DNA of 6,113 nucleotides, from positions 1-6,113 of the forward strand of contig QMZU01000045.1 in the NCBI GenBank assembly GCA_003663345.1. Direction: 5' to 3'. Both the position numbers and the translations under genes were made by a program. Shown here piece after piece: positions 4,883 through 6,113 of this stretch (position 1 is the stretch's first letter; every line of letters starts with the position of its first letter). The DNA is from Candidatus Aenigmatarchaeota archaeon (lineage in GTDB: Archaea > Aenigmatarchaeota > Aenigmatarchaeia > PWEA01 > B50-G16). Under the pieces are notes generated by a model. That model was not told the DNA's origin. It made no database searches and was given only the letters and a program-made list of their open reading frames with translations.

Positions 4883-6113
4883 TCAGAAGCACACAAAGGG
4901 TATGTTGAAAATATGACCATCGGTTGTATCCCTGTCAAAGGTATCCAGATTCGCTATTAGCGCTCTCTTTGGTCTGTAATGCTGAATGAAACTCCTGAAA
5001 GAGCGCGTGACCTTTGGCTTCCTTTTCACCTCTATTGGAATGATTTCCTTCCCGAGTTTTAAAACAAAATCAACCTCGGCCTTTGATGTTGTGCGCCAAT
5101 ACCTCACCTCGTAATATCTTTTCAGCTGATTGTGTACAAAATTTTCATACAGTTTATCAAAGTCCGGATTCTCGAAATTCTCCAGAAGATAGTTCCTGAT
5201 ACCATAATCAACAAAGTACAACTTCGGATTCTTTCTTATTTCATTCACCAGGTTCCTGTAAAATGGTTTGACCACAAATATGATGAAGGAGTCTTCAAGT
5301 AAGGGCATGATACTTCTCACCTCATGGTACTTCAACCCCGAGTTTCCACTCAACATTTCATATTTGATCACATTTCCAGAAACATATGCTATTGCTTTCA
5401 ATAATCTCACGACCCTCTCCCTGTATCTGGCCCCATACAGACCTGCGATGTCCTTCTCCACGTAGGTTATGAAGATATTCTTCAAGAGCTCCTTCTTCTT
5501 CTCCTTGCTCCTCTCAAGCACTATTCTTGGATAAGAGCCAAAGGTCAGATACTCCTGCAAGAGTATGTTGAGGTCCTCAAGGAAAACAGTCTCCTTTGGT
5601 TCGATTTCGTTCCTCAGATCGACCCGTATCCTTTCATACAACCTCAGATACTTCTTATCTTTACTTCTTAGAAATTCAGAGAAGCTAAAGGGGTATAGGT
5701 TTAAGAAAATAACCCTTCCCACAAGATATGCACCAAGATTTATAAGGTCAAATGAGGATGAACCGGTTATAATTATTTTTATTCTCTCGAAGGAATCAAA
5801 AATCAGTTTCAGTCTTTTTCCAATATCCTTCACATACTGCACCTCGTCCAAGAGAAAATACTGCTTCTTATCAGAAGAGGTGTAGAATTCAACAAATTCT
5901 TTCGGATTCTCCTCAAATTTGATTCTCATCAAGTCATCTTCGAAATTGATGTAGTGAATATTATTCTCATCGACTCCTCTATTCTTCAGAATATCCTTGA
6001 TTCTCATTAAAAGCGTTGTTTTCCCGGACTGCCTTGGACCCCTTATTGCTATTATCTCCCTGCTTTCCAGCCACCTTTCTATATCCCTTTCTATATCCCT
6101 TTGTATATAGACC
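4883..6113 (-). CDS. AAA-type ATPase with C-terminal DUF4143/nuclease-like domain (5' end outside window)
   Basis: The frame stays open to the right edge, so the ATG at 6007 is internal; 409 codons are visible and the true start is outside. Numbering from the first full codon (6112), Walker A is GPRQSGKTT (25-33). Walker B is FLLDEVQ (86-92, D89 E90). The sensor stretch GSSS is at 117-120, with LVGR (130-133) and LYPFSFSEFL (139-148), all typical of the COG1373 ATPases. A winged-helix-like section follows at about 230-285. The C-terminal part has YFVDYGIRNYL, then EVDFVL (D348) and PIEVK (E361, K363), the pattern of a PD-(D/E)XK fold; activity is not established for this family. These ATPases are numerous in archaea and their role is unknown. 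Four 60-base blocks counted give 28, 38 and 43 per cent G+C here against 53 per cent in CCA, which hints at separate origin. It converges on the methyltransferase gene. Confidence 0.93.
   Translation of the reverse strand, partial: VYIQRDIERDIERWLESREIIAIRGPRQSGKTTLLMRIKDILKNRGVDENNIHYINFEDDLMRIKFEENPKEFVEFYTSSDKKQYFLLDEVQYVKDIGKRLKLIFDSFERIKIIITGSSSFDLINLGAYLVGRVIFLNLYPFSFSEFLRSKDKKYLRLYERIRVDLRNEIEPKETVFLEDLNILLQEYLTFGSYPRIVLERSKEKKKELLKNIFITYVEKDIAGLYGARYRERVVRLLKAIAYVSGNVIKYEMLSGNSGLKYHEVRSIMPLLEDSFIIFVVKPFYRNLVNEIRKNPKLYFVDYGIRNYLLENFENPDFDKLYENFVHNQLKRYYEVRYWRTTSKAEVDFVLKLGKEIIPIEVKRKPKVTRSFRSFIQHYRPKRALIANLDTFDRDTTDGHIFNIPFVCF
6075..6110. repeat. 12-base tandem repeat in the ATPase 5' region
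   Basis: CTTTCTATATCC occurs at 6075-6086 and 6087-6098, and a diverged third unit CTTTGTATATAG follows at 6099-6110. Because the unit is a multiple of three, it encodes a four-residue repeat on the minus strand, IQRD-IERD-IERW, within a charged helix just before the Walker A strand. Slippage here would change helix length without a frameshift. Confidence 0.8.

Noticed and set aside
4883..6007. ATPase gene starting at the ATG at 6007
   Set aside because: The same frame stays open to 6113 and encodes the Walker A motif GPRQSGKTT upstream of this ATG, so the ATG is internal and the gene is cut by the window edge.

Overview
The window reads as chromosomal DNA of an archaeon, most probably a euryarchaeote. 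The evidence is a transcription factor B gene, an archaeal class I CCA-adding enzyme, an archaeal tRNA guanine-10 N2-methyltransferase, TATA/BRE promoters with A/T-rich boxes about 26 bases before the start point, a mix of leaderless starts and GGTG-type ribosome binding sites, and an archaeal-style AAA ATPase with a C-terminal DUF4143/nuclease-like domain. Genus cannot be fixed from this sequence.

Layout. Bases 1-1306 are a minus-strand block. From left to right it holds the first 17 codons of a secreted or membrane-anchored protein that runs off the window, a 61-residue cysteine-rich small protein, and a complete TFB gene. A 238-base divergent intergenic region (1307-1544) separates TFB from a plus-strand block of three genes: the CCA-adding enzyme, a CaCA-family cation exchanger that begins on the base after the CCA stop codon, and the tRNA G10 methyltransferase 23 bases later. 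At 4883 a minus-strand ATPase gene converges on the methyltransferase with 3 bases between stop codons. Its Walker A motif lies in the last 110 bases, and its N-terminus is outside the window.

How the genes work together. Two of the three plus-strand genes act on tRNA (3' CCA addition and m2G/m2,2G at position 10); the exchanger between them has no obvious link to tRNA but is placed for translational coupling to CCA. TFB is the general initiation factor that reads BRE/TATA elements like those seen here. The ATPase looks like an independent and possibly acquired gene, because the segments counted are clearly lower in G+C than its neighbours.

The most unusual part is the regulatory sequence around TFB. 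The same dyad, ATTAACTC-N8-GAGTT, flanks the gene on both sides with identical arm spacing: once in the predicted TFB 5' leader, and once over the TFB stop codon immediately upstream of the promoter of the cysteine-rich small protein. In addition, a 20-base element carrying BRE and TATA is repeated with one mismatch 86 bases apart in front of TFB, which suggests tandem promoters. No rRNA, tRNA, CRISPR array, insertion sequence or attachment site was seen.
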